Assembly (NCBI RefSeq): GCF_000364605.1 | Contig: NZ_KB822575.1 | Coordinates: forward strand, 358,237 to 422,236 | From: Nocardioides sp. Iso805N | GTDB lineage: Bacteria; Actinomycetota; Actinomycetes; Propionibacteriales; Nocardioidaceae | Direction: 5' to 3' | DNA length: 64,000 nucleotides | In this document: positions 38,883 to 47,953 of the stretch, in pieces | How positions within the stretch are numbered: position 1 is the stretch's first letter | How the letters are laid out: each line of letters starts with the position of its first letter | Made by a program: the position numbers and the translations under genes | The notes under the pieces: model-generated | What the model was told of the DNA's origin: nothing | The model's input: the letters and a program-made list of their open reading frames with translations, nothing else | The model's database searches: none

Positions 38883-39794
38883 ATGGAACTGCGCCAGCTT
38901 CGCACCTTCATGGCAGTCGTCGAGCACCGGACCGTGACCGGCGCTGCCGTGGCGCTGGACCTTGCGCCTTCCTCGGTCTCCCAGCAGATCCGCACCTTGG
39001 AGGGCTCGCTGGGGGTGCGGCTGTTCCACCGGGCCCCGACCGGCCTGTCCCTCACCGCCGCCGGCCGCCGGCTCGCACCACGGGCCGCCCGACTGGTCGA
39101 CGACGCCGCGCGCGTACGCCGAGAGGTCGTCGGCGTACCCACCCCGTTGCGATTCGGAGCCCTGGAGACCGTGATGGCGACCCAGGTGCCCACCCTCCTC
39201 AGCGAGATGGCCGCCTCTCATCCCGAGCTGCCGATCGAGCCGGTGCGCTCCGCCGACCGAGCCGAGCTGCTTCGGCAGGTGGTCGCCGGCGAGCTCGACG
39301 CCGGGCTGATCCTCGACACGACCGGCGAGCTCGGAGCGCTCGGCTTCGACCCGCCGGTCGAGGCGGCGACGCTCTCCTCACTCGACCTCGAACCCTGCCC
39401 CGTGGTGCTCGCCGCCCATCCGGGCCACCCGCTCATCGGCCGCCGTGGACTCACGGTCGCCGACCTGCGCGAACACCGCATGATCCTCGGTCCTCGACTG
39501 TGCTCGTTCCACCTCGCCGTCGACCTCTTCCTCGGCCCGGAGGGCGACCGGATCGAGGTCCCCAGCGTCTTCGTCGCCACGAACTGGGCTGTCCAACGCC
39601 TCGGCCTCGTGCTCGTCCCGGAGTTCACCGCGATCGAGCACCTCGACGCCGGTCGGCTGGTGCGGCTCGACCTCGCCGACCAGCCCCCTGCGGTCTGGCT
39701 GCGACTGGTGTGGCGCACCGACCGGGAGGACGAGCCCGGCCTACGCACCCTGCTCTACGGCGCGACCCGTTCGCTGCCGCCGTCGGCCGCCTGA
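38883..39794 (+). CDS. LysR-family transcriptional regulator
   Basis: A 303-residue LysR protein. Helix-turn-helix at about 17-36 (TVTGAAVALDLAPSSVSQQI) then LEGSLGVRLFHR; the C-terminal half is a substrate-binding-protein-like co-inducer domain. The ATG at 38883 gives the canonical MELRQLRTF opening. It probably controls the divergent MFS exporter. Effector unknown. The UvrA-like gene follows on the same strand after 42 bp. Confidence 0.93.
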   Translation: MELRQLRTFMAVVEHRTVTGAAVALDLAPSSVSQQIRTLEGSLGVRLFHRAPTGLSLTAAGRRLAPRAARLVDDAARVRREVVGVPTPLRFGALETVMATQVPTLLSEMAASHPELPIEPVRSADRAELLRQVVAGELDAGLILDTTGELGALGFDPPVEAATLSSLDLEPCPVVLAAHPGHPLIGRRGLTVADLREHRMILGPRLCSFHLAVDLFLGPEGDRIEVPSVFVATNWAVQRLGLVLVPEFTAIEHLDAGRLVRLDLADQPPAVWLRLVWRTDREDEPGLRTLLYGATRSLPPSAA

Positions 39795-39836
39795 CCGAGA
39801 CCCGTGCGTCACGCTCGGACTGGGTACAAGGGGCGC

Positions 39837-42203
39837 GTGACCACCGACGCGATCGACGGCTTCGTGCGCGTGCGCGACGCCAACGAGCACAACCTCCGCC
39901 ACGTCGACGTCGACATCCCCCGGAACGCCATGGTGGCGTTCACCGGGCTCTCCGGCTCGGGGAAGTCGTCGCTGGCCTTCGGCACGCTGTACGCCGAGGC
40001 GCAGCGTCGCTACTTCGAGTCGGTGGCGCCCTACGCGCGCCGGCTGCTGCAGCAGGTCGGTGCTCCGCATGTCCAGGAGGTCTCCGGGATGCCGCCGGCG
40101 GTGGCGCTGCAGCAGCGTCGTGGCGCGGCTACCTCCCGCTCGTCGGTCGGCACCCTCACCACGCTGTCCAACCTGCTGCGGATCCTCTACTCGCGAGCGG
40201 GCGACTATCCGGCCGGGGCCGGCCACCTGCCGGCCGAGGCGTTCTCACCCAACACCGCGGCGGGCGCGTGCCCACGCTGCCATGGTCTGGGTGTCGTGCA
40301 CGACGTCACCGAGGAGCTGCTCGTCCCCGACCCGTCCCTGAGCATCCGCGAGGGCGCGATCGCGGCTTGGCCCGGCGCCTGGCAGGGTGCCAACCTGCGC
40401 AGCATCGTCACCGGTCTCGGTATCGACATCGACAAGCCGTGGCGCACGCTCAAGAAGAAGGACCGCGACTGGCTGCTCTTCACCGACGAGCAGCCGTCGG
40501 TGCTCATCGAGCCCCAACGCGATCGCATCGACTACGGCTACTACGGGAAGTTCTGGAGCGCGCACAAGCACGTCATGCACGTCCTGGCCGACTCCAAGAG
40601 CGAGCGGATGCGCGAGCGTGCACTGCGGTTCGTGGAGGACGCGCCCTGCCCGGACTGCCAGGGCAGCGGACTGCGGCCGGAGGCCCTCGCCGTGTCCTTC
40701 CTCGGGCGTTCGATCGCCGAGGTCAACGACCTGCCGTTCACCCAGCTGGTCACGCTCCTGCGGCCGGTCGCCGAGCTGCCCGAGGAGACCAACGAGGTAG
40801 CGGTGCGGATCTGCGCTGATCTGGTCGCCCGCATCGAGGTGCTCCTCGACCTGGGCCTGGGCTACCTGAGTCTGGGACGGAGCTCGACGACCCTGTCACC
40901 CGGTGAGGCGCAGCGGCTGCGGATCGCCACCCAGCTGCGTTCCGGGCTGTTCGGCGTCGTCTACGTCCTTGACGAGCCCTCGGCCGGCCTGCACCCGGCC
41001 GACGCGGAGCCGCTGCTGGACGTCTTGGACCGCCTGAAGGCGTCCGGCAACTCGCTGTTCGTCGTGGAGCACGACCTCGACGTCGTACGGCGTGCGGACT
41101 GGGTCGTCGACATCGGCCCCGGTGCGGGCGAGGCCGGCGGCCGCGTGCTCTACAGCGGCCCGGTCGCGGGTCTCGAGGAGGTCACCGAGTCGGTCACCAG
41201 CGCCTACCTGTTCGGTCGTGCCGAGCGGCTGGTGCACGACGTACGCGCCCCGCAGGGCTGGTTGCGGTTGGCCGGGGTGCGCCGCCACAACCTGCACGAC
41301 CTGTCCGTCGACATCCCGCTCTGCGTGCTGACCGCCGTCACCGGAGTGTCCGGTTCCGGCAAGTCGACCCTGGTCAGCCAGGTGCTCGCAGAGGACCCGG
41401 CGGCCCTCGAGTCGTTCGACCGCCTGGTGCTCGTCGACCAACGTCCGATCGGCCGCACGCCACGGTCCAACCTCGCGACGTACACCGGACTGTTCGACGC
41501 CGTGCGCAAGCTGTACGCCGCCACCGACGCTGCCCGGGCCCGCGGCTACGGCGCGGGCCGCTTCTCCTTCAACGTCCCCGAGGGTCGCTGCGAGACCTGT
41601 CAGGGCGAGGGATTCGTCTCCGTCGAGCTGCTTTTCCTGCCCGGCACCTACGCACCCTGCCCGACGTGCCACGGCGGCCGCTACAACGCCGAGACGCTCG
41701 AGGTCACCTACCGCGACAAGAACATCGCGGAGGTCCTGGCCCTGTCCATCGACGAGGCCGCGACGTTCCTCGCCGACGTACCGGCCGCCGCGCGCAGCCT
41801 TCAGACGCTGCGCGAGGTGGGCCTGGGCTACCTGCGACTGGGACAGCCGGCGACCGAGCTCAGCGGCGGTGAGGCACAACGCATCAAGCTCGCCACCGAG
41901 CTCCAGCGGGCGCACCGCGGCCACGCGCTCTACCTGCTCGACGAGCCGACCTCGGGGCTGCACCCCGCTGACACCGCGCTCCTGCTGCGCCAGCTGCACC
42001 GGCTCGTCGACGCCGGCAACACGGTGGTTCTCGTCGAGCACGACCTCGACGCGATCGCCACCGCCGACTGGGTCATCGACCTCGGCCCGGGCGGAGGAGA
42101 CGCCGGCGGTCGGGTGGTCGCGACCGGCACGCCGGCCGACATCGCGAAGGCAGAAGGCAGCGCGACCGCGCCGTACCTCGCGCGGCGGCTCGCGCGAACC
42201 TGA
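39837..42203 (+). CDS. UvrA-like ABC ATPase (excinuclease A paralogue)
   Basis: A 788-residue UvrA-family protein with two ABC modules: Walker A GLSGSGKSS and GVSGSGKST, signatures LSPGEAQRL (a variant of LSGGE) and LSGGEAQRIK, and Walker B regions VLDEPSAGLHP and LLDEPTSGLHP. Zinc modules CPRCHGLG/CPDCQGSG and CETCQGEG/CPTCHGG are present. It is shorter than genuine UvrA (about 950 residues) and appears to lack the UvrB-binding insertion, as in class II UvrA proteins linked to drug tolerance. The GTG at 39837 follows AAGGGG. Confidence 0.92.
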   Translation: MTTDAIDGFVRVRDANEHNLRHVDVDIPRNAMVAFTGLSGSGKSSLAFGTLYAEAQRRYFESVAPYARRLLQQVGAPHVQEVSGMPPAVALQQRRGAATSRSSVGTLTTLSNLLRILYSRAGDYPAGAGHLPAEAFSPNTAAGACPRCHGLGVVHDVTEELLVPDPSLSIREGAIAAWPGAWQGANLRSIVTGLGIDIDKPWRTLKKKDRDWLLFTDEQPSVLIEPQRDRIDYGYYGKFWSAHKHVMHVLADSKSERMRERALRFVEDAPCPDCQGSGLRPEALAVSFLGRSIAEVNDLPFTQLVTLLRPVAELPEETNEVAVRICADLVARIEVLLDLGLGYLSLGRSSTTLSPGEAQRLRIATQLRSGLFGVVYVLDEPSAGLHPADAEPLLDVLDRLKASGNSLFVVEHDLDVVRRADWVVDIGPGAGEAGGRVLYSGPVAGLEEVTESVTSAYLFGRAERLVHDVRAPQGWLRLAGVRRHNLHDLSVDIPLCVLTAVTGVSGSGKSTLVSQVLAEDPAALESFDRLVLVDQRPIGRTPRSNLATYTGLFDAVRKLYAATDAARARGYGAGRFSFNVPEGRCETCQGEGFVSVELLFLPGTYAPCPTCHGGRYNAETLEVTYRDKNIAEVLALSIDEAATFLADVPAAARSLQTLREVGLGYLRLGQPATELSGGEAQRIKLATELQRAHRGHALYLLDEPTSGLHPADTALLLRQLHRLVDAGNTVVLVEHDLDAIATADWVIDLGPGGGDAGGRVVATGTPADIAKAEGSATAPYLARRLART

Positions 42204-42230
42204 GCTTGCTCCTCCTGGACGGTCCAGCGG

Positions 42231-42791
42231 TCAGAGGAAGTCGGCAGGATCGAACTCGTCGATCGGGATGATGCGTACGCGCGGCAGTCGAGCGTTGAAC
42301 GCACGGACGTCGTGCTCGAGGTCGAAGGACTGCAGTCCGTTCTCGATCAGCTCGCTGAACCGAGAGTTGCGGAACTCCACGAAGCCCACGATGCCGAGGC
42401 GCCGACCGTCTTGGAGCGCTCGCATCTCCTCGATGAAGTCCCCGTCGTTGCTGACCAGCACCACGTCGGCGTCGCGATCACGAAGTGCGGTCAGGGTGCG
42501 CTGGATCGCGATGTCGACAACCTTCTCCTCGGCGCCGCCGGAGAGTGCCACGGGTCGATACCCGATGGCCAGCAGTGCCTGGACGAACGGCATCGGGAGG
42601 TCGTTGTGAGCGGCCAAGAAGAAGAGTCCCGTTGCTGGCTGTCCCCAGCGCTCCTGCACGAACTGCAGCAATCGCTCCCACCGCGGTCGCTCGTCGGGGC
42701 GTGGTCGCCGACCGAGGATCGAGGTGCCGATCGTGGCGTCGATGTTCTCCCCGTCGACAAGGACGTAGGTTGTACGCGGACTGTCCCCCAT
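42231..42791 (-). CDS. NYN-domain (PIN-like) putative RNase
   Basis: A 186-residue NYN/LabA-type protein. The acidic active-site residues typical of the fold are seen in VLVDGENID, EKVVDIAIQ and LVSNDGDFIEE. NYN proteins are predicted metal-dependent RNases, or act in RNA processing. The ATG at 42791 gives the expected motif spacing. It is convergent with the UvrA-like gene; a small ctggac/gtccag palindrome at 42215-42227 may terminate both. No partner gene defines its target. Confidence 0.88.
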   Translation of the reverse strand: MGDSPRTTYVLVDGENIDATIGTSILGRRPRPDERPRWERLLQFVQERWGQPATGLFFLAAHNDLPMPFVQALLAIGYRPVALSGGAEEKVVDIAIQRTLTALRDRDADVVLVSNDGDFIEEMRALQDGRRLGIVGFVEFRNSRFSELIENGLQSFDLEHDVRAFNARLPRVRIIPIDEFDPADFL

Positions 42792-42939
42792 GACCTGAGA
42801 GTACGGGGCCGAGGAGCCAGGTGTCGGCCTGCATCGCGCTCGAGGTAGCAACACGCACCCACCCCGCGAAGCCCCTCTGTCGATCCTCCGCCCCCGGGTC
42901 CCGAGGCTGATCCTCCTCGACTCCGCGGACTGGCGAGCT

Positions 42940-43833
42940 GTGCACCAGACTGATTGTGTGACCACAGCGAAGTCATCACACCTGAGTCTGACAGCCGGTG
43001 AGCTGAACATCCTCGCCGATGCTCAAGGTGACGATGTGTCGATCCTCTGGGTTCTTGAGCAGCTCGGACTTCGTGAGGGTGACGCGCTCAACGGAGATGC
43101 TCGACCCGAACCCGCCGATGTCGAGCTCGCTTTCGCCAGCATCACCCGTCTCGTAGATCGCAGGCTCATCACCGTCGGGCACTTCGAAACGCCTGACGGA
43201 GCCGAACCGAAGGATGCGATCTACGTCGAGGAGTCACCGGCATCGGCCAAAGCCCGCGTGACCGCCGCGCTCGCGCAACCAAACGACGACTGGACGAGAG
43301 CGTGTTGGGTCGTGCAAGCCGACGGTGCCGATCTCAAGGCGGTGGGAGAACAGGCCTCGTTCGAACGCTTCACGGAAGAGGTCGATGACTTCTGCAACAT
43401 CCCGTTCCGCTTCGCGGCATATCGCCCCGATGAACGAGCGAACCTGCTCCTTCACTCGCTGGCCACGTTGGTCGCCCTTGCCTCCGACCTCCCCGACATC
43501 AGCGCCCCCAGCCATGCCGCTGGAGCGCTCGTCTCCAAGGCCGAGCGAGCCGACATCGCCGGCAGGTTGGTGAACGGCTTCGGCGGCGAGATCACGTTCT
43601 GGACAGTCGAGAAGCCACTCTCAGGAGCTCGACCCGGTATGACCCTCACTCGTCTCGCCGAAGACCTGGCCGACATGTGGAGCGTTCTCGTCAGCGGACT
43701 GCGTGACCTCGAGGCCGGCGTTGCCCCCGATGACGTATATGCGCGGTGGAGATCGAGCTACCACTCCGCATGGGGCTCACGCGCGATCCGTGCCCTCAGC
43801 GCCCTGCACGAACTCGAAACAGCCAGCCGGTAG
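42940..43833 (+). CDS. DUF5063-like protein with N-terminal winged-helix-like region
   Basis: A 297-residue cytoplasmic protein. Residues about 10-75 are helical with a strand pair (ITRLVDRRLITVGHFE), like a small winged helix. The C-terminal half resembles DUF5063: FCNIPFRFAAY, then DLADMWSVLVSGLRDLEAG and RWRSSYHSAWGSRAIRALSALH. GTG at 42940 or 42958 could be the start; neither has a strong ribosome site. It is divergent from the NYN gene. Function unknown. Confidence 0.7.
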   Translation: MHQTDCVTTAKSSHLSLTAGELNILADAQGDDVSILWVLEQLGLREGDALNGDARPEPADVELAFASITRLVDRRLITVGHFETPDGAEPKDAIYVEESPASAKARVTAALAQPNDDWTRACWVVQADGADLKAVGEQASFERFTEEVDDFCNIPFRFAAYRPDERANLLLHSLATLVALASDLPDISAPSHAAGALVSKAERADIAGRLVNGFGGEITFWTVEKPLSGARPGMTLTRLAEDLADMWSVLVSGLRDLEAGVAPDDVYARWRSSYHSAWGSRAIRALSALHELETASR

Positions 43834-43933
43834 GACGGGCCACGGTGACCCACCGGCCGCGATTGCGATGGGGGCTCGCGATGGCCGGATTCGAAGAGCA
43901 GACGGTGGCATCGCCGACAGATACAGTCCACTC

Positions 43934-44263
43934 ATGCCGCGGAGTCGACGTATTCAACGGGTGACGGCCCAACGTCTCGCCGGGCTCGCGGCAGTCGTCG
44001 GCGTCATGGCCTGGGAAGTATGGGGCGACTCGTTCGGTGAAGATCTCCGCGTCGTTCTCGTAGGGATCGTCGTGGGCCTTGCGATTCCGCGCATGCTCCA
44101 GCGGTTCGACGACCGTACGGGGCTGCGGGACTTCCACCTCGATGCCGGAGATCAGCCCCGCGATGTCTCCACGACCTCAGGTAGCGGCATCACGATGCTG
44201 CCGATCTCCGAGATCATCAGCGCCGTCAGACGCCACGACCCACCGCCCGACCGCCGCGTGTAG
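43934..44263 (+). CDS. Small membrane protein, unknown function
   Basis: A 109-residue protein with two hydrophobic helices (about 16-33 and 42-60) after a basic N-terminus, and a polar C-terminal tail of about 50 residues. The ATG at 43934 is chosen because it puts the first helix close to the start. It ends 6 bp from the convergent lipoprotein gene. No family recognised. Confidence 0.55.
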   Translation: MPRSRRIQRVTAQRLAGLAAVVGVMAWEVWGDSFGEDLRVVLVGIVVGLAIPRMLQRFDDRTGLRDFHLDAGDQPRDVSTTSGSGITMLPISEIISAVRRHDPPPDRRV

Positions 44264-44269
44264 CCCGGC

Positions 44270-44725
44270 CTAGCCGCCGGGAGCGCGAACGGACCGAAGC
44301 AGGTGCCGGACCGTCGCACGGTCACTGTCAGCGGCGTACACGACCAGATCTCCGGCGCCGACGTAGCCTTCCCAGGCAACCGCATCATCGACGCCGTCGC
44401 TGTGCCTGATACCCGGGCCGTGGGCTGGATCGTAGGTTGCTGAGCGGTAGAAGAAGACGCCGCCGTTGAGACTGCACGCGCCCACCCCGGGCGGCGTCCA
44501 GCGCTCGAGCTTGAAGGCGCAGTCGCTGGTATCGGCGTGGCGCCAGCTCCCGGGAACATCGACCCGCACGTGTTGATACTCGATGGTCTTCCAACCGTCA
44601 GCGTTCGGGTCGTTCGCCACGACTGAATCCGAATCGCCGCACGATGTGGACGCGGCGGCGAGCAGAGTGCCCAAGGCGGCAGTCGCGAGACGACGAACCT
44701 GCGGGGATCGGTGCATGCACCTCAT
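44270..44725 (-). CDS. Putative lipoprotein
   Basis: A 151-residue protein with a signal peptide and a weak lipobox (ASTSC near residue 29), then a small beta-rich domain containing YQHVRVDVPGSW and two later Cys residues that could form a disulfide (CAFKLERW, GACSLNGG). It is probably anchored on the outer face of the membrane. The first or fourth codon may be the start. Function unknown. Confidence 0.65.
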   Translation of the reverse strand: MRCMHRSPQVRRLATAALGTLLAAASTSCGDSDSVVANDPNADGWKTIEYQHVRVDVPGSWRHADTSDCAFKLERWTPPGVGACSLNGGVFFYRSATYDPAHGPGIRHSDGVDDAVAWEGYVGAGDLVVYAADSDRATVRHLLRSVRAPGG

Positions 44726-44812
44726 CGTCCACCGGACCGGTGCTCCCGCGTAAGTACGTCGGCTCGCCGCACGGGGACGACCCGACCGACAGGCAGGTCT
44801 GGCGTCCGAACC

Positions 44813-45631
44813 TCAGAGGATCCCTTCCGCAGCGGCCATGCGGATGGTGGGCACGCCCGGCCGGAAGCCGAGCTCTCGCGCCAGCGACCCGTCCATGCGG
44901 CCCGCCCACGGGTTCTCCAGCGGCGCGGCCGAACCCTCGATCGACCCGCCCGCGAGCTCGGCCATCTCCCAGACGGTGACAGGTGCATCGTCGGTGAGGT
45001 TGACGATCCGGCGGTCTGCGGCGCCGGACAGCGCCAACCGGACGATTGCGGCGACGTCGCGATGGTGGGCCACGGAGTAGGCGTGGGCGGGGTGGAGCCC
45101 GAAGCGGGCGGCGAGCGCCGGCATGGAGGCCAAGTGCCCGTCGCCGTCGCCGTACACGAACGGGAGGCGCAGGATCGACCAGGTCAGCCCGCACTCCCGC
45201 AGCAGGTCCTCCGCCGCCAGCTTGCTCGCCGGATACGCCGCGGTCGGGGAGCAGCTGTCGCTCTCGCGGCTCGGACGCTCGGCGGTCGCGTCGTAGACGT
45301 TGCCCGTGCTGGCCATGATGAACCGGGCCGCCGGCGCGTGCGCGGCGACGGCCTCGACGAGGTGGCGGGTTCCGTCGAGGTTCGCCCGCCAGATCGCGTC
45401 CTCGTCACCGGTGCGGAAGAGCGCCGCGAGGTGCACGACGGCGTCGATCCCCTCCACGGCCGAGGCCAGCGTTGCGGGATCGTCGAGATCGCCACGTACG
45501 GCGGAGACGCCACCGGGCAACGCGATGTCGCGGCGTACGAGGGCTCGACACTCGAACCCCGCGTCAACGAGGCGCGGCAGGAGGCGGGAGCCGACCAGTC
45601 CGGTCGCGCCGGTCAGAAGAAGAGTCGTCAT
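44813..45631 (-). CDS. NAD-dependent epimerase/dehydratase family protein
   Basis: A 272-residue extended SDR. GATGLVGS at 8-15 is the nucleotide-binding motif; the AAYPASKLAAEDLL segment supplies YxxxK-like residues. The protein is short for sugar epimerases and resembles atypical members that act on nucleotide sugars or small ketones. It starts with ATG at 45631 and is divergent from a marR gene over 63 bp containing inverted repeats, so the MarR protein probably represses it. Substrate unknown. Confidence 0.86.
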   Translation of the reverse strand: MTTLLLTGATGLVGSRLLPRLVDAGFECRALVRRDIALPGGVSAVRGDLDDPATLASAVEGIDAVVHLAALFRTGDEDAIWRANLDGTRHLVEAVAAHAPAARFIMASTGNVYDATAERPSRESDSCSPTAAYPASKLAAEDLLRECGLTWSILRLPFVYGDGDGHLASMPALAARFGLHPAHAYSVAHHRDVAAIVRLALSGAADRRIVNLTDDAPVTVWEMAELAGGSIEGSAAPLENPWAGRMDGSLARELGFRPGVPTIRMAAAEGIL

Positions 45632-45649
45632 TGATCGTCCGTCCCTATG

Positions 45650-45688
45650 ATCGTCAGCATTACTGATGATTAGTCTACACCCTAGACT
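45650..45688. promoter_or_regulatory. MarR-type operator region
   Basis: Two inverted repeats between the divergent epimerase and marR starts: ATCGTCAG-N5-CTGATGAT (45650-45670, one mismatch) and AGTCTA-N5-TAGACT (45672-45688). AT-rich for this genome, with the size and position of MarR binding sites. Confidence 0.65.
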
Positions 45689-45694
45689 TCGGTC

Positions 45695-46147
45695 ATGGCT
45701 GATGACCGCGATCTCGGGCCGATGCTTCGAGGCCGGCTGACCTACCTGCTCAAGTACGCCCTGCTGGAGCTGGACCGGCTGCACGAGGCGCACCTCGAGT
45801 CGTTCGGCATCAACGCGCGGGAGCTGGCCGTGCTCCTTCTGCTCGCCGACCGCGAGCCGGAGTCGCAGCAGCAAGCGGCCCAGCGTCTCCGCGTCGACCG
45901 CACGACCATGGTCGGCCTCCTCGACGCCCTCGAGGCCAAATCCCTCGTCGTACGTCGACCCGACGCCGCTGACCGCCGTCGCAACGTCGTCGAGCTCACC
46001 GACCACGGCCGGGCAACGCTCGAGAAGGCGACGCGGGCGAGCGATGAGGCGGAACGGCAGCTCCTCGCGGGCCTCGGCGAGGCCGACGCCGCCAGCCTGC
46101 GCCAGCTGCTGGCCCGCATCGCTGCCGGCGACGCGGTCGCCCACTGA
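45695..46147 (+). CDS. MarR-family transcriptional regulator
   Basis: A 150-residue winged-helix repressor. QQQAAQRLRVDRTTMVGLLDALEAKSLV is the recognition region, with the wing RRPDAADRRRNVVELT. It is divergent from the epimerase-family gene, whose promoter region holds two inverted repeats. A phenolic or oxidised ligand would be typical, but no ligand can be named here. A hairpin 27 bp downstream probably terminates it. Confidence 0.92.
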   Translation: MADDRDLGPMLRGRLTYLLKYALLELDRLHEAHLESFGINARELAVLLLLADREPESQQQAAQRLRVDRTTMVGLLDALEAKSLVVRRPDAADRRRNVVELTDHGRATLEKATRASDEAERQLLAGLGEADAASLRQLLARIAAGDAVAH

Positions 46148-46173
46148 GTGCCGCGTCGTCTTCGGTCGCGCGC

Positions 46174-46199
46174 CGCCGGCCCGCACTCACCGGCCGGCG
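46174..46199 (+). terminator. Terminator hairpin after marR
   Basis: 8-bp perfect arms (CGCCGGCC / GGCCGGCG) around a 10-nt loop, 27 bp after the marR stop. Confidence 0.5.
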
Positions 46200-46303
46200 A
46201 GTCCGTCATGGCGATGGAGCACAATGCCTGCAGGGCCCGTTCACTGCGTGACCAGCTCACCAGGCGGCACGTATGTGGCCCCGAACCCTGTCGACGAGGA
46301 GCA

Positions 46304-47269
46304 GTGTTGAACGTTCTCACTCACCAGACCCGCCCGGGATCCCAGATCCTCTCCTTCGCCGGCTACCAACCCGACCGGGTCGTCACCAACGATGAGCTGG
46401 CGGCCGTCCTCGACACCGATGACGAGTGGATCCGCTCCCGGGTAGGCATCCAAGAACGCCGGATCGCCGGGCCCTCCGAGGACGTCCTCGACCTGGCGGT
46501 CGAAGCTGGGCGCAGAGCGCTGGCCGGCAGTGGCCTGGCTGCCGACCAGATCGATCTGGTGATCGTCGCCACGTGTTCAGCAGAGTCCCCGATGCCGGGA
46601 CAAGCACCGCGGGTGGCAAGCAGGCTCGGCATCACGTCGCCCGGCGCCTTCGACATCAATGCCGCCTGCGCCGGGTTCTGCTACTCCCTCGGGATCGCCG
46701 ACGGACTGGTGCGAAGCGGAGCCGCGACGAACGTCCTGGTCATCGGCGCCGAGAAGATGTCCCAGTGGACCGACGCGCACGACCGCACGACCGCCATCAT
46801 CTTCGCGGACGGGGCCGGCGCCGCCGTGGTCAGCGGAGCGGACGCACCTGCGATCGGTCCGACCGCGTGGGGCAGCGCCGGCGATCTGGCCGACAAGCTG
46901 GTCATCGCGACACGACACTCCTCCATCGTCCAGGACGGCCAGGCGGTGTTTCGCTGGGCTACGCAGGCAGTGGCCCCGGTGGCTCTCGAGGCCTGCCGCC
47001 GAGCCGGAGTCGATCCGGCCGACCTCGTCCTCGTCGCACCGCACCAAGCCAATCTCCGGATCATCCGGTCGATCGCCAAGGCCATCGGTGCGTCCCAGGC
47101 GCTCGTTGCCGAAGACATCGTCCGATCGGGAAACACCTCGGCGGCATCGGTTCCCCTGGCCGTGAGCCGGATGATGGAACAACATCCGTTCCCCTCGGGT
47201 GCGCCTGCTTTGCTGGTCGGATTCGGGGCAGGGCTCGCGTTCGCCGCGCAGGTCGTGCTGCTGCCGTGA
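46304..47269 (+). CDS. 3-oxoacyl-ACP synthase III family protein (KAS III)
   Basis: A 321-residue thiolase-fold condensing enzyme. The active-site Cys is in NAACAGF, His in PHQAN and Asn in SGNTSAAS, so the triad is complete. The DDEWIRSRVGIQERR opening is typical of FabH. GTG at 46304 (or TTG at 46307) follows GAGGAG. It stands alone, without acyl carrier protein or other fatty-acid genes nearby, so it may act in specialised lipid or polyketide priming rather than as the housekeeping FabH. Confidence 0.93.
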   Translation: MLNVLTHQTRPGSQILSFAGYQPDRVVTNDELAAVLDTDDEWIRSRVGIQERRIAGPSEDVLDLAVEAGRRALAGSGLAADQIDLVIVATCSAESPMPGQAPRVASRLGITSPGAFDINAACAGFCYSLGIADGLVRSGAATNVLVIGAEKMSQWTDAHDRTTAIIFADGAGAAVVSGADAPAIGPTAWGSAGDLADKLVIATRHSSIVQDGQAVFRWATQAVAPVALEACRRAGVDPADLVLVAPHQANLRIIRSIAKAIGASQALVAEDIVRSGNTSAASVPLAVSRMMEQHPFPSGAPALLVGFGAGLAFAAQVVLLP

Positions 47270-47320
47270 GGTCTGGCCCATCGGAACGACGCAGGTGGGC
47301 CCTTCGCCATACCTTGCTCT

Positions 47321-47953
47321 CTAAGGCAGCGTGCCTTCGAGGGTCGGCGCTTCCAGCGGGCCGCCGGCGCTCAGCACCACGCGGAGCGGGTCTCCATGCT
47401 TCCCTGCGCACGAGAAGGCCTTGCGGAGGGTGACGGTGCTACCGGGTTGTACGGCGGAAGGCGCCGGGCCTCCGATGCCTTGGGCCGGGTCGATGATGGG
47501 GGTGCATGGACCGGCATCTGTCTGTGCCCGCGCTTTGAAGCGCCCAGGGTCCCACGTTCGCTGATCGCTGTGGTTGGCGACGGTGAAGGCGATCTGCAGG
47601 TGGATGTCTCCGACGACCACGCCGCTGGCTCCTTCGGCTCCTCCGGTCGAAGGCTTGAACAGTTGGGCTGGCGTCGACGTCACGGTCAGGGTCCGAGACA
47701 GAGGACTGGTTCCTCCCAGGACGTCGCCTGCTGTGGATGGTGTCTCCGAGGTTGCGCTCGTGGCCGTTGGCGACATCGCGGCAGTCTGCTGTGTCGACCG
47801 TTGAGTCGTCTGGGGGCCGCCCGGCCTCGGCGTGGCTGTTGTGCTGCTGCCACCGGGAGAGGTGCCGCCGCAGGAGGCCATAAGCGTGATCGAGGCCATG
47901 GCAAGGGTGGCGCCCCAGAGCGGGGCGCCACCGTGCCATCGTCGCCGAATCAA
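47321..47953 (-). CDS. Ser/Thr-rich lipoprotein with Ig-like domain
   Basis: A 210-residue exported lipoprotein with lipobox LMASC at about 24-28, then a long Ser/Thr/Pro-rich linker (about 30-75) and a beta-sandwich resembling DUF4352-type extracellular domains (AFTVANHSDQRTWDPGRF) with two conserved-looking Cys residues. It begins with TTG overlapping the stop of the secreted-protein gene upstream by 4 bp (TTGA), so the two are coupled and probably act together outside the cell. Function unknown. Confidence 0.75.
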   Translation of the reverse strand: MIRRRWHGGAPLWGATLAMASITLMASCGGTSPGGSSTTATPRPGGPQTTQRSTQQTAAMSPTATSATSETPSTAGDVLGGTSPLSRTLTVTSTPAQLFKPSTGGAEGASGVVVGDIHLQIAFTVANHSDQRTWDPGRFKARAQTDAGPCTPIIDPAQGIGGPAPSAVQPGSTVTLRKAFSCAGKHGDPLRVVLSAGGPLEAPTLEGTLP

